DNA of 50,634 bases from assembly GCF_003697815.1 (NCBI RefSeq), contig NZ_RDQG01000047.1, positions 1 to 50,634 on the forward strand. The letters are read 5' to 3'. The DNA comes from Halalkalicoccus subterraneus. Lineage in GTDB: Archaea > Halobacteriota > Halobacteria > Halobacteriales > Halalkalicoccaceae. The position numbers were made by a program, and so were the translations under genes. The notes beneath the pieces were generated by a model, which was not told the DNA's origin, did not search any database, and saw nothing but the letters and a program-made list of their open reading frames with translations. Below are positions 1 through 8,270 of the stretch, piece by piece (positions within the stretch are counted from its first letter, which is position 1; each line of letters begins with the position of its first letter).

Positions 1-935
1 GGTGCCTCGTTTCGCTCGTAGAGCGTGTCGTGGCAGGTGACGAGCTTCTCGCGGATCGCCTCGATCGGCTCGCTCACGTCGACGACGAGCAACACGAGGT
101 CCGCCCGGTAGACCTCGTCGAGCGTCGAGCGAAACGACTCGACCAGCCAGTGGGGTAAGTCGCTGATGAACCCCACTGTATCGGTGAGCAGGACGTCCCG
201 TTCCATGTCCGCGCGGCGCGTGGTCGTTCCCAGCGTCGTAAAGAGCTGGTCGCGCGACTCGGCTGTCGTATCGAGGTCGGGATGGAGGCCCTCGTTCTCG
301 TCGACGGCGACATCCGCAGCGAGCCGTCTGAGGAGCGTGGATTTCCCGGCGTTCGTGTATCCCGCCAACGCCACGAGATCGAAGCCCGACTCGCGGCGCT
401 CCTCTCGCCGGTGCTCCTCGGTTTTCGCGATCGAGGCCAACTCGTCCTTGATCCGGCTGATCTGGGATTTGATGTCGCGCTCGCGGGACTCGTCGTACTC
501 GCCAAGCCCCATGAACCCGGGGTGTTCCTCGCGTTTCGCGAGGCTGACCTTCGCGTCCACACGGGGAAGTTCGTAGCGCAGCTCGGCGAGTTCGACCTGG
601 AGTTGGGCCTTCCGTGTCTGGGCGCGCTGGCCGAAGATGTCGAGGATCAACGTAAAACGGTCGATCACCTCGACGTCGTCCGGTAGCTCCGTCCCGATGT
701 TATATATCTGGTAGGGGCCGAGGCGGTTGTCGAAGATCACCGTATCGGCACCCGTTCGGTCGATCAGGCGCGCCAGTTCCTCGACCTTTCCCTCGCCGAT
801 GTGGTAGGCGGCGTCCTCCGTGCGTGTCTGTGCCAGTTCGTCGAGGACGGTGTAGCCCGCAGCACGCGCCAGATCTCGGATCTCGCCCGTGTCGGCTGTG
901 CCCTCGTCTACTCGTTTGACGATGACCGTATTCAT
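1..935 (-). CDS. hflX: GTPase HflX (3' end cut by window edge)
   Basis: HflX-family translational GTPase, a ribosome-associated factor that in bacteria splits stalled or heat-damaged ribosomes. The 311 visible residues start MNTVIVKRVDEG and carry the HflX N-terminal region, a helical linker with a glycine-rich segment (GFMGLGEYDESRERD, about 140-154), then the G domain with P-loop GYTNAGKST (192-200) and G3 motif DTVGF (252-256). The G4/G5 motifs and the C-terminus lie beyond base 1. The ATG overlaps the stop of the upstream small gene as ATGA, so the two are probably translationally coupled. Family assignment is firm; the role in archaea is inferred from bacteria. Confidence 0.95.
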   Translation of the reverse strand, partial: MNTVIVKRVDEGTADTGEIRDLARAAGYTVLDELAQTRTEDAAYHIGEGKVEELARLIDRTGADTVIFDNRLGPYQIYNIGTELPDDVEVIDRFTLILDIFGQRAQTRKAQLQVELAELRYELPRVDAKVSLAKREEHPGFMGLGEYDESRERDIKSQISRIKDELASIAKTEEHRREERRESGFDLVALAGYTNAGKSTLLRRLAADVAVDENEGLHPDLDTTAESRDQLFTTLGTTTRRADMERDVLLTDTVGFISDLPHWLVESFRSTLDEVYRADLVLLVVDVSEPIEAIREKLVTCHDTLYERNEA

Positions 936-1243
936 AGTATGAGTGTTCGTGCGGCGTAGGCCGCCTGGTGTGCGATCTCGACGGTTCGACGCTCGGCAAC
1001 CGGCTCGGCGTATGTGAACTCGGGGTCGAACGACGTGTCGACGACCTCGGGCCACTCGTGGAACCCCCCGCGCTCGGCGACGACGGCTCCCAACGGTGGA
1101 TCCGGAAGACTGCCGACCGCCTCCGCGGCGACCGACAGGGTGGCCGTGAGCGTCGGCCCCGCTCGGCTGCTCGCGAGGTCGATCCCGGTCACCTCGCGGA
1201 TGCGATTCGATCCGACGCTCGCGGCGACGGCTGCCGAGACCAT
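932..1243 (-). CDS. Small conserved protein coupled to hflX
   Basis: A 103-residue protein I do not recognise by name. It is Ala/Val-rich at the N-terminus (MVSAAVAASVGSNRIREVTG) and ends in an Ala-rich helix (AHQAAYAARTLIL). It has no cysteines, no clear signal peptide and no membrane-spanning stretch. Its stop overlaps the start of hflX by 4 nt, and it lies 162 nt downstream of the SBDS gene on the same strand, so it is likely the penultimate gene of the same transcription unit. Coding status rests on the overlap, the haloarchaeal amino-acid composition and the absence of a better ORF. No function can be assigned. Confidence 0.7.
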   Translation of the reverse strand: MVSAAVAASVGSNRIREVTGIDLASSRAGPTLTATLSVAAEAVGSLPDPPLGAVVAERGGFHEWPEVVDTSFDPEFTYAEPVAERRTVEIAHQAAYAARTLIL

Positions 1244-1405
1244 CAGGTATTCGCCACGCTCCTCGTGGCGACTGCTGATGTCGATACCGACGTCATCAGC
1301 CGCGCCGGTCCGTCACCCCGAAGCCGTCCCGTTGCCACACCATATCGCGCGCTACGTGCCCGGTCGACTTCAATCCCGTGCCGGTTTCGGTGCGTTCGAC
1401 CGGGG

Positions 1406-2131
1406 CTATCGCGTGCCGATCTCGTCCTCGTCCTTGATGATTCGGGTCTGGCCGGTACCGCTGGTGTGTTCGTTGACCAGGTCGTAGAAGTCGTTTTGCA
1501 TCCCCGCGGGAAACTCGAGTACCCCGACCCACGAGCCGTCGTTCTGCCACTCCTCGCGTTTGAGGTCGCCGAACTGTCGGACCTGCGCCTGGGCACTGCC
1601 CGCATGCTCGGCCGGCAGTTCGACCGCCACGACCACCTCGTCGAACCGGATCGGGATAACCGGTCTGAGGGCGTCGAGCGCGTCGTCGATCTGCTGTTCG
1701 ACCGGTTCCATCGCGTCGACCCTGAACCCCGCCTCCTCGAGGGCGCTCTCGATGCGGTCGGGCGGATGGGGCGCGTTGTCCATCTGCGGGTTCACGGCGT
1801 TTCGCGCGATACGGTTGATCAGCTGTCGACGCTTCTGTTCTTGCATCTCGCGGCGCTGCTCGGCGGTGATCTGGATCTCCCCCCGTCGGATGACCTCGGG
1901 AATGATCTCCATGGGATCGGTGGTGTCGAAGACGTCCTCGAGATCGCTCTCGGCGGGCCGATCCCCGCGTGAGGCGTTCTCGAAGACCTCCTCGGCGGCG
2001 ATCACCTCCTCTAGGTCGCCGTCGAACTCCTCGCGTTTGATCGCCAGCGCCGCATCCGGGTCGACGAGCACTTCGAACCGTGCGCCATGGGATTCGAGAC
2101 GGGCCGTCACCGCCTCGTCAAGCGATATCAT
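1406..2131 (-). CDS. Ribosome maturation protein SDO1/SBDS
   Basis: Archaeal orthologue of Shwachman-Bodian-Diamond syndrome protein (SBDS/Sdo1), which in eukaryotes acts with EFL1 to release eIF6 from new 60S subunits. The N-terminal FYSH-like domain begins [20 protein letters not shown] and is followed by the helical middle domain with the basic stretch [17 protein letters not shown] and a C-terminal ferredoxin-like domain ([18 protein letters not shown]). There are two possible ATGs, at 2137 and 2131. I chose 2131 (241 aa) because family members begin MISLDEAV and a TATA-like element lies about 25 nt upstream. It sits between psmA and the hflX pair. Confidence 0.95.
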   Translation of the reverse strand: MISLDEAVTARLESHGARFEVLVDPDAALAIKREEFDGDLEEVIAAEEVFENASRGDRPAESDLEDVFDTTDPMEIIPEVIRRGEIQITAEQRREMQEQKRRQLINRIARNAVNPQMDNAPHPPDRIESALEEAGFRVDAMEPVEQQIDDALDALRPVIPIRFDEVVVAVELPAEHAGSAQAQVRQFGDLKREEWQNDGSWVGVLEFPAGMQNDFYDLVNEHTSGTGQTRIIKDEDEIGTR

Positions 2132-2151
2132 ACCCATGCGTTCGAGCCGGC

Positions 2152-2159
2152 GGTAAAAG
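2152..2159 (-). promoter_or_regulatory. TATA-like element upstream of SBDS
   Basis: The + strand reads GGTAAAAGA, i.e. TCTTTTACC on the coding strand, centred about 25 nt upstream of the ATG at 2131. This spacing predicts a leaderless SBDS transcript from inside the psmA-SBDS gap, in addition to readthrough from psmA. Prediction only. Confidence 0.4.
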
Positions 2160-2182
2160 AGTGTTCGCGCTTTCGGTTCCGC

Positions 2183-2956
2183 TTACTCGGCCGATTCGTC
2201 GGACTCCTGCTCCTCGTCCTCCTCGTCGGCCAGCAGGTCGAACTCGTCGAGGTACGAGTCGATCTCGTCGTCCTCGACCTCGGTGAACGACTCGGTCTCG
2301 GTGGGGATCGTCGCCATGCCGATACTCTCGGGGCGAAGTCCGCCGTCGTTGACCTCCGCGAGCGCGCGAAGCGCGAGCTCGATCCCGCCCTCCAAGTCGG
2401 ATTCCTCCTCGTAGTTGTCCTCGAGGTAGTCCTCGATGTCGCCACGGTCCGCGCCGACCGCGAGCGCCTTCCACTCGTAGGGCGTCCCCGAGGGGTCGGT
2501 TTCGTAGAGCCGTGGTTCACCGTTTTCGATGCCGCCGATGATCAGCGCGACGCCGAACGGCCGGGCGCCGCCGACCTGCGTGTACTGCTGGATGTGGTCG
2601 GTGACGTCCTTCGTGAGCGTCTCGACGCCGATGGGCTCGCCGTATCGAAGCCGGTTCACTTGTGCGTTCCGCCGGGCGAAGTCGATCAGTTGGCGGGCGT
2701 CGGCGACGTGGCCCGCACTGGCGATGCCGATGTGGTCGTCAGCCTTGTGGATCTTCTCGACGCTGGTGCGCTCCATCAGCGGCGAGCGGATGCGTTTGTC
2801 GACGGCGAGAACGACGCCGCCGGCGGTTCGGATGCCGATGCTTGCCGTGCCACGTTTTACGGCCTCGCGGGCGTACTCGACCTGATAGAGCCGTCCGTCA
2901 GGCGAGAAGATCGTGATTCCTCGGTCGTAGGCCTGCTGTTGGTTTTGTCCCTGCAT
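2183..2956 (-). CDS. psmA: 20S proteasome alpha subunit
   Basis: Alpha-type subunit of the archaeal 20S proteasome, forming the outer gating rings. The 257-residue protein starts MQGQNQQQAYDRGITIFSPDGRLYQVEYAREAV, the family's N-terminal gate segment with the invariant YDR and the H0 helix signature. The Ntn-hydrolase fold follows (GTASIGIRTAGGVVLAVDKR) without a catalytic Thr1, as expected for an alpha subunit. The C-terminal tail is very acidic (DEEDEEQESDESAE), typical of haloarchaeal PsmA. It begins 4 nt after the stop of rnp2, so the two are likely cotranscribed. No beta subunit is in the window. Confidence 0.98.
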   Translation of the reverse strand: MQGQNQQQAYDRGITIFSPDGRLYQVEYAREAVKRGTASIGIRTAGGVVLAVDKRIRSPLMERTSVEKIHKADDHIGIASAGHVADARQLIDFARRNAQVNRLRYGEPIGVETLTKDVTDHIQQYTQVGGARPFGVALIIGGIENGEPRLYETDPSGTPYEWKALAVGADRGDIEDYLEDNYEEESDLEGGIELALRALAEVNDGGLRPESIGMATIPTETESFTEVEDDEIDSYLDEFDLLADEEDEEQESDESAE

Positions 2957-2960
2957 AGTA

Positions 2961-3446
2961 TCACACTGGAGTTACGTCGAAGTCCGTCGCGCCGGTGTAC
3001 GCATCCCCGACCCGTACGTCGACGAGGCCGTCACGAACGACGGCGGCCCGGTCTGCGTTCTCGTACACGACTCGATTCTCGCCCGAAACTTCCGGTCGGC
3101 GTCCTAAATACTTTTCTTCACAGCGCTTCACCGTTCCGCTGATCCCACGTACGGAGACGCCGACCTCCTGCCCGTCGACCTCGTCGAGACAGGCCAGCGC
3201 GGCCCGTGCCTCGCTCACCGTGTCCCGCCGGGTACGGACGACCGCCTCGCCGACGCCGTCGGCGTGGTGAAACGCGAACACGCTCAGCTCGGCGTCCGCA
3301 CTTGCCGGGTCGCCGAGCAGATTCTGTCCGGCGTACCAGAGCCCGCGCTGGAACCCGCGCCGCGAGAGCGCCGCATCGGGCCAGGTTTCGAGCCCGACGC
3401 CGAGATAGCGCCATTTGGGCCGGACGTGTTTCGGGAGGTGCTTCAC
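2961..3446 (-). CDS. rnp2: Ribonuclease P protein component 2 (Pop5)
   Basis: Pop5-type protein subunit of archaeal RNase P, which removes the 5' leader of pre-tRNAs together with the catalytic RNA. The 161-residue protein starts with GTG (KHLPKHVRPKWRYLGVGLETWPDA) and has the family's GFQRGLWYAGQNLLGD segment and RARAALACLDEV core. The C-terminus GISGTVKRCEEKYLG matches the family end and is followed by a haloarchaeal acidic extension. It sits directly upstream of psmA and downstream of the methyltransferase and rnp3, its partner subunit, a gene order known in haloarchaea. Confidence 0.95.
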   Translation of the reverse strand: MKHLPKHVRPKWRYLGVGLETWPDAALSRRGFQRGLWYAGQNLLGDPASADAELSVFAFHHADGVGEAVVRTRRDTVSEARAALACLDEVDGQEVGVSVRGISGTVKRCEEKYLGRRPEVSGENRVVYENADRAAVVRDGLVDVRVGDAYTGATDFDVTPV

Positions 3447-3512
3447 ACCCCGATAAAAGGGCTCGGCACGGATAGATCCCGCGTTGGCGGCGACCGACGT
3501 GGGTTTCGAAAC

Positions 3513-4118
3513 TCAGCGCCGCTCGGCGACCAGCACGCCGACCTGGTCGTGGACTCGCTGTGCGTGGGTGATCGCAAAGCCCGCCGCGGTGAACGCCTCG
3601 ACGAGCGTGCCGACCGTCGCGGGGACGTCCACCTCGGGGCTGTAAAACGGCTCGTCGGGATCGGGCTCGCCGAAGAACATCACGTCGCCGAGTACGACCT
3701 TCTGAGGTCCGAGTCCCGCAATGGTCTCGATGGCCTCGCGCTTTTCCTCGTCCGCGAGGTGGTGCATCGCGAAGTTCGAGACGACGATATCGACGGGGTC
3801 GTTGTAGTCAGGCTCCCGGAAGCGTCCCTCGCCGAACTCGACGTTATCGAGCCCCTGCTGTTCGGCTTTCTCGCGCGCTTTCTCCATCATTCCCTCACTG
3901 ATATCCCGTCCGACCACGCGCTTCGCGTCGGGTGCAAGCGCCAGCGCGATCGCACCGGTCCCACAACCGATATCGAGGACCGTGTCCTCGGGATCCGGGT
4001 CCGCGTGCTCGATCACGAGGCTCGCACAGGCTTTGTACTCCTCGCTGTCCTGGCTCTCGTCGTAGTCGGCGGCGTGGTCGTCAAACCGGCTCGCGTGCTC
4101 CTCAACGGTTCTCTTCAT
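3513..4118 (-). CDS. Class I SAM-dependent methyltransferase
   Basis: A 201-residue Rossmann-fold methyltransferase. Motif I is VLDIGCGTGAIALALA (about 48-63), with a motif II-like acidic residue in VVGRDIS and a motif IV-like VDIVVSNFAMHHLADEEK. The substrate is unknown. Its first 17 nt overlap the 3' end of rnp3, and rnp2 follows 66 nt later, so it is locked between the two RNase P protein genes. That position suggests, but does not show, a link to tRNA or ribosome maturation. The motifs also fit small-molecule methyltransferases of the UbiE/COQ5 type. Confidence 0.92.
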   Translation of the reverse strand: MKRTVEEHASRFDDHAADYDESQDSEEYKACASLVIEHADPDPEDTVLDIGCGTGAIALALAPDAKRVVGRDISEGMMEKAREKAEQQGLDNVEFGEGRFREPDYNDPVDIVVSNFAMHHLADEEKREAIETIAGLGPQKVVLGDVMFFGEPDPDEPFYSPEVDVPATVGTLVEAFTAAGFAITHAQRVHDQVGVLVAERR

Positions 4119-4791
4119 ACCGTCCCCTACGCACCCCCGGCTCTATGAACGACTCGGAGGCGATCGCTCGATTGCGCTGTGCGAGCCGCCCCCACTCTCG
4201 AAGCCCCTCCTCGACCTGCTCGGCGGTGAACCCGATCTCCTCGCCGACCGCGATCAGCTCGCGCGGGCCGCGCAACTGGAGGTGACTCTCGGGGGAGGCG
4301 CTCACCACGAAGGGCGCGTCGTACTGGACGACGAGTTCGCGGAGTTTTCGCATGTCCGAAAGCGCCTGCACCCGCGGGCCGCCCGCCTGTCGAAGTACCC
4401 TCGAGAAGTCGAACTCGACGCGTACGCCGTTCTTCGCGGCGGCCTTCGCGAGCACGTGGTTGAAGTCACCCTCGTCGGCCATCGGCTTCGTGAGCACGTC
4501 GACACGGGGCTGTTCGACCGCGAACCGGTTCAAATCGTTCGTCCCGCCCCGGAGCGCGAGAACCGTGTACTCCTCGCGACGGTTCCCGAGGTGTCCGCTT
4601 GCTTTCTGTGGGTTTTCGGCGCGGACCTCGGTCCCCGAGACGACGTCGATTTCGTACCTCTCGGTGATCCGTTCGGCATCGGCCACACCGCTTCGGACGA
4701 CGAGTCCCGAAAAGCCGTACTCGCGGGCGGTGCAGGCGAAGCGCGCGGGCGTCGCGCGGCCTTCGGGCGTGGCGTCAACCGCCTCGTACAT
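4102..4791 (-). CDS. rnp3: Ribonuclease P protein component 3 (Rpp30)
   Basis: Rpp30 homologue, a TIM-barrel protein subunit of archaeal RNase P that pairs with Pop5 to support catalysis. The 229-residue protein starts MYEAVDATPEGRATPARFACTAREYGFSGLVVR and contains the conserved DVLTKPMADEGDFNHVLAKAAAKNGVRVEFDFS block, followed by VVSASPESHLQLRGPREL. It is the first gene of the minus-strand string that runs through the methyltransferase, rnp2, psmA, SBDS and hflX. Its 3' end overlaps the methyltransferase start by 17 nt. It is divergent from hsp20, with about 85 nt between the starts. Confidence 0.95.
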   Translation of the reverse strand: MYEAVDATPEGRATPARFACTAREYGFSGLVVRSGVADAERITERYEIDVVSGTEVRAENPQKASGHLGNRREEYTVLALRGGTNDLNRFAVEQPRVDVLTKPMADEGDFNHVLAKAAAKNGVRVEFDFSRVLRQAGGPRVQALSDMRKLRELVVQYDAPFVVSASPESHLQLRGPRELIAVGEEIGFTAEQVEEGLREWGRLAQRNRAIASESFIEPGVRRGRYEENR

Positions 4792-4876
4792 GGGCCCGTT
4801 TCGTGCGCGGCGATGAAGTCCGTGGCGGTTCGGGTCGGGTTAGGGTTAACATCCTCGACGGCGTATCCCCACCCGT

Positions 4877-5311
4877 ATGTCACGACGCAACCCATTCGAC
4901 GACGTAGAGGAGTTCTTCGACCGGCTCAATCGCCAGTTCGAGGGCCAGGGTGGATTCGACCAGGACGTCTTCGGGATGGGCGGGTCGAACCGCCTGAGCG
5001 TTGATCTGCTCGATCGCGACGGGGAACTGGTCGTCACGGCCGACGTCCCCGGCTTCGAGAAGGACGAGATCGACGTTCGAGTCTCCGGGCGAACCCTCAC
5101 CATCGAGGCCGACCGCGAGCGGAGCACCGAGGAGGAGGACGAGACCTACCTTAGGAGCGAACGCCGGAGCGAGTCGCTCCGCCGAACGCTTCAGCTCCCC
5201 GAACGCGTCGACGAGGAAGCCGTCTCGGCGACCTACAAGAACGGCGTGCTGACGATCACGCTCCCCAAACACGACCCCGGGATCGGCGGGAAGTCGATCG
5301 ACATCGAGTAA
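4877..5311 (+). CDS. Hsp20/alpha-crystallin small heat-shock protein
   Basis: ATP-independent holdase chaperone of the small heat-shock protein family. The 144-residue protein has a charged N-terminal helix (FDDVEEFFDRLNRQFE), then the alpha-crystallin domain from LSVDLLDRDGELVVTADVPGFEKDEIDVRVSGRTLTIEA to the signature YKNGVLTITLPK near the C-terminus. A short tail, KSIDIE, offers an I-x-I-like anchoring motif. It is divergent from the rnp3 string. A TTAAC element at about 4844-4850 is a candidate promoter. Haloarchaea carry several Hsp20 paralogues, so I give no numbered symbol. Confidence 0.95.
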   Translation: MSRRNPFDDVEEFFDRLNRQFEGQGGFDQDVFGMGGSNRLSVDLLDRDGELVVTADVPGFEKDEIDVRVSGRTLTIEADRERSTEEEDETYLRSERRSESLRRTLQLPERVDEEAVSATYKNGVLTITLPKHDPGIGGKSIDIE

Positions 5312-5501
5312 GGTCGTACCGATCTGTCTCGCTTCGGGGGCGACCCGCTGTCGTTCACTGTCCGGACTGCAGAATGCCTCTCGGTCGCTACCGGGAGCGT
5401 TGAGAGCCGGGTTCGAGGGGGAACGCGCGAGCAGGGCCAACCCCTATGGGCGTGTCAGTCGTAGCCCCGGCCAACCGGCACGCGGTGGCCGGGCGAGATC
5501 C

Positions 5502-6896
5502 ATGGAAAGCGTAAACCCAGCGACCGGCGAGACGCTCGAAACGTACGACGACCACACCGAGGACGACGTCGATCAGGCGCTCGACCGGGCCACCGAGGCC
5601 TTCGGAGAGTGGCGCGAGCGCCCGATGGACGAGCGACAGGTGCTGCTCTCCCGGGCTGCGGAGGTGCTCCGGGAGAACCAAGAGGAGTACGCCCGGTTGA
5701 TGACCGAGGAGATGGGCAAACCCATCACCGGGGCCCGCGCCGAAATAGAGAAATGTGCGTGGGTCTGCGATTTCTACGCCGAGCGCGCCGACGAGTTCCT
5801 CGCCGACGAGGTACTCGGCAGCGAGCCCGAATCCCGTTCGCTCGTCTCCTACGAGCCGCTCGGGTCCGTGCTCGCGGTGATGCCCTGGAACTTCCCGTTC
5901 TGGCAGGTGTTTCGCTTCGCGGCCCCGCACCTCACGGCGGGTAACGTCGGCCTGTTGAAACACGCTTCGAACGTCCCGGGCTGTGCGAAGGCCATCGAGG
6001 AGGTCTTCGAGGAGGCGGGCTACCCCGAGGGAGTCTTCACCAGCCTGCTCGTCGGGTCGGACGCCATCGAGGACGTGATCCGCGACGATCGCCTCGCGGC
6101 GGTGACGCTCACGGGAAGCGAGGGTGCCGGCCGAGCGGTCGCCGAGACCGCCGGCAGCGAGATCAAAAAGAGCGTCCTCGAACTCGGGGGTAGCGACCCG
6201 TTCGTCGTGCTCGACGACGCCGACGTCGAGGCCGCCGCCGAAACCGGCGCGCAGGCCCGCACGATCAACTCGGGACAGTCCTGCATCGCCGCCAAACGTT
6301 TCATCGTTCACGAGGCCGTCTACGACGAGTTCGTCGAGCGGTTCACGGAGGAGATGGAGTCGCTCTCGATGGGCGATCCCATGGACGAAGACACCGACCT
6401 CGGCCCGCAGGCCCGCGAGGACCTCGTCGAGGACGTCCACGATCAGGTCGAACGGAGCGTCGAGGCGGGCGCACAGCTCCGGACGGGGGGTGAACGCCCG
6501 GATGAAGACGGGAACTTCTACCCGCCGACCGTGCTGACCGAGGTGCCGCGGGACGCCGCCGCGGCGACCGAGGAGGTCTTCGGTCCCGCCGCCGCCGTCT
6601 TCCAGGTCGAGAGCGAGGACGAGGCGATCGAGGTGGCAAACGACACCGACTTCGGGCTCGGCGCGTCGCTCTGGACCGAGGACCTCGATCGAGGCGAGCG
6701 CCTCGCCCGCCGGGTCGAGGCGGGCTGTGTCTTCGTCAACGAACTCGTCAAGTCCGACCCCCGAATCCCGTTCGGCGGCGTGAAGAATTCCGGCTACGGC
6801 CGGGAACTCGCCGAGAAGGGGATTCACGAGTTCGTCAACGAGAAGAGCGTCTGGGTGCAGTCGTCCGAAGGCCCGGACGACGTCGCGACGGAGTAA
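5502..6896 (+). CDS. NAD(P)-dependent aldehyde dehydrogenase (succinate-semialdehyde dehydrogenase-like)
   Basis: Aldehyde dehydrogenase superfamily enzyme of 464 residues that oxidises an aldehyde to the acid. The catalytic Cys is in NSGQSCIAAKR (residue 261) and the general base Glu is in LELGGSDPFVVL (residue 227). The cofactor-site motif PWNFPFWQVFRFAAP and the oxyanion Asn are present, and the end GGVKNSGYGRELAEKGIHEFVNEKSVW is typical of the GabD-like subgroup. I start at ATG 5502 (MESVNPATGE), where homology begins and a GGGCGAGA purine run precedes; the open frame extends back to 5400 without family support. Substrate specificity cannot be read from sequence. Confidence 0.93.
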   Translation: MESVNPATGETLETYDDHTEDDVDQALDRATEAFGEWRERPMDERQVLLSRAAEVLRENQEEYARLMTEEMGKPITGARAEIEKCAWVCDFYAERADEFLADEVLGSEPESRSLVSYEPLGSVLAVMPWNFPFWQVFRFAAPHLTAGNVGLLKHASNVPGCAKAIEEVFEEAGYPEGVFTSLLVGSDAIEDVIRDDRLAAVTLTGSEGAGRAVAETAGSEIKKSVLELGGSDPFVVLDDADVEAAAETGAQARTINSGQSCIAAKRFIVHEAVYDEFVERFTEEMESLSMGDPMDEDTDLGPQAREDLVEDVHDQVERSVEAGAQLRTGGERPDEDGNFYPPTVLTEVPRDAAAATEEVFGPAAAVFQVESEDEAIEVANDTDFGLGASLWTEDLDRGERLARRVEAGCVFVNELVKSDPRIPFGGVKNSGYGRELAEKGIHEFVNEKSVWVQSSEGPDDVATE

Positions 6897-6923
6897 AGAG
6901 GGCGGGGGCGTAACTCGGAGGCG

Positions 6924-7313
6924 ATGGTCGACGGGCGCGCGCTACGGAGACGGGAGCTGCTCAGGGCGGGGGCACTCTGTGCGACGGTGGCGAGCGCGGG
7001 CTGTCCGAGCCTTCGCTCGGGGTCCGACTCCGTCGGCGAGGACGAGGAGCCGGAGACGTACACGTTGACCGTGAGGATCGAAGAGAACGGCCAGCCGGCA
7101 CTCGAGGCCTCGGTGTCCGTCCAGACCGCCCAGCTCGTTCCGCGGGCCGACGCGCGGGTGCCCGGTCCGGACGGGATCGTCTCCTTCGAACTCGAAGACG
7201 GCTCGTACATCGTCCGCGTCGAGAGTCAGGAGTTCACCAACGTCGAGGAACCCGTCGATATCGACGGCGAGGACGTCGAGGTGACGATCCCGCTCGAACG
7301 CGGGATCGGGTGA
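6924..7313 (+). CDS. Putative Tat lipoprotein with carboxypeptidase-regulatory-like domain
   Basis: A 129-residue secreted protein. The N-terminus RRRELLRAGALCATVASAGC combines a twin-arginine signal with a lipobox-like ASAGC, so it is probably exported folded and anchored to the outer face of the membrane by a lipidated Cys. The mature part begins with an acidic linker (SGSDSVGEDEEPE), then a beta-rich domain (YTLTVRIEENGQPALEASVSVQTA ... GIVSFELEDGSYIVRVES) that resembles a CarboxypepD_reg/Ig-like beta sandwich. It starts 27 nt after the aldehyde dehydrogenase stop and may be cotranscribed. Function unknown. Confidence 0.8.
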   Translation: MVDGRALRRRELLRAGALCATVASAGCPSLRSGSDSVGEDEEPETYTLTVRIEENGQPALEASVSVQTAQLVPRADARVPGPDGIVSFELEDGSYIVRVESQEFTNVEEPVDIDGEDVEVTIPLERGIG

Positions 7314-7317
7314 TCGA

Positions 7318-7743
7318 CTACTTCCGCACGACGAGGACGGGCACCGAGGCGTTGTCGACGACTCGCTCGGTGACGCTACCCATCGACAGCAGCTTCTCGC
7401 GGGGACTCTTCCCGTGTGTCCCGATCGCGATCAGGTCGATTCCAGCTTCGTCGGCGTATTCGAGGATCTCCTTCTGTGGCGTACCGGTTCGAACCTCACC
7501 GACGGCTTCGAGTCCCGCGTTGTCGGCTTGCTCGCGGACGTGCTCGACGGCCTGTTCACCCTCCGTCTGCAGGGATCGTTCGACCTCCTCGCGGGCGTCC
7601 TCGGCGGCGCGCGCGACGCGGCTGTCGACGACGTAGAGCGCGTGAACGGCGGCGTCGTTGTCGCGCGCGATCCGCAGGCCGTGTTCGAGCGTGGTGTCGA
7701 CCATCTCGCTTCCGTCGGTCGGAATCAGGACGCTGTCGTACAT
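7318..7743 (-). CDS. Universal stress protein UspA family
   Basis: Single-domain UspA protein of 141 residues: MYDSVLIPTDGSEMVDTTLEHGLRIARDNDAAVHALYVVD at the N-terminus and the nucleotide-binding loop GTHGKSPREKLLSMGSVTERVV near the C-terminus. The spacing between the two glycine elements (10 residues) is one longer than the usual G-2x-G-9x-G(S/T), so ATP binding is likely but not certain. It converges with the lipoprotein gene, whose stop lies 4 nt away. A TATA-like element 28 nt upstream predicts a leaderless mRNA. Confidence 0.95.
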   Translation of the reverse strand: MYDSVLIPTDGSEMVDTTLEHGLRIARDNDAAVHALYVVDSRVARAAEDAREEVERSLQTEGEQAVEHVREQADNAGLEAVGEVRTGTPQKEILEYADEAGIDLIAIGTHGKSPREKLLSMGSVTERVVDNASVPVLVVRK

Positions 7744-7767
7744 ACTCGGGCGTTCGTCCGCCGGCTA

Positions 7768-7774
7768 CTTTTAG
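7768..7774 (-). promoter_or_regulatory. TATA-like element of the uspA gene at 7743
   Basis: CTAAAAG on the minus strand, centred 28 nt upstream of the ATG at 7743. No Shine-Dalgarno sequence intervenes, so a leaderless transcript is expected. Confidence 0.45.
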
Positions 7775-7812
7775 CCTCCCCCGGACGCGGAACCGCGAAG
7801 CGGTGCATCCAA

Positions 7813-8148
7813 TCAGGGGACTTTGATGTAGCTCGACCCCGCCGCCTGCAACCCCACGAGTTCGCCGACGCCCGCCGGAACCGTCTCGACGCCCTCCGCG
7901 AGGGAGGTCTCGTCGATCCCCCGGGAGCGAAGCGAGTTCGCACACGCCCGGAACGCGACACCGCGGTCGGCGAGCGCCCCGACCCGATCCGCCTGTTCGG
8001 CGTCGGCCGTCAGCGCGAGAACGCCGTCCCCGTTGGCGACGAAGACGACGCTGGCGTCCGCCCGTGCGTCGAGCAGGTTCCCGACGTTCGCGATCGCGTG
8101 CGCGCGCTCGGCCGGCGATTCCGCGGAGCAGTGAAGTGCGACGTCCAT
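7813..8148 (-). CDS. DsrE/DsrF-like family protein
   Basis: An 111-residue protein (from the ATG at 8148) resembling the DsrE/DsrF/YchN family: MDVALHCSAESPAERAHAIANVGNLLDARADASVVFVANGDGVLALT, then FRACANSLRSRGIDETSLAEGVETVPAGVGELVGLQAAG. The ACANSLRSRGI segment carries the Cys often conserved in the family's sulfur-relay members. It is probably cytoplasmic and trimeric by analogy. An in-frame extension to 8217 exists, but homology begins at 8148 and a TTCTATG element (8172-8178) lies 27 nt upstream of it. It is divergent from the ThDP enzyme at 8271. Confidence 0.8.
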   Translation of the reverse strand: MDVALHCSAESPAERAHAIANVGNLLDARADASVVFVANGDGVLALTADAEQADRVGALADRGVAFRACANSLRSRGIDETSLAEGVETVPAGVGELVGLQAAGSSYIKVP

Positions 8149-8270
8149 ACGGCCGAGAGGACGCCCCTGGACATAGAACCTCCCCCGATGCCGCGCGGCT
8201 CGCCGGCCATGGGTCATGACGGGACGACGACCGTCGGTGAAGTAATGGCCCTTGCGTCCCTCGAACCGGT

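Noticed and set aside
5388-6827. Long minus-strand open frame opposite the aldehyde dehydrogenase
   Set aside because: It is an antisense shadow caused by high GC third positions. The plus-strand frame has all aldehyde dehydrogenase active-site motifs.
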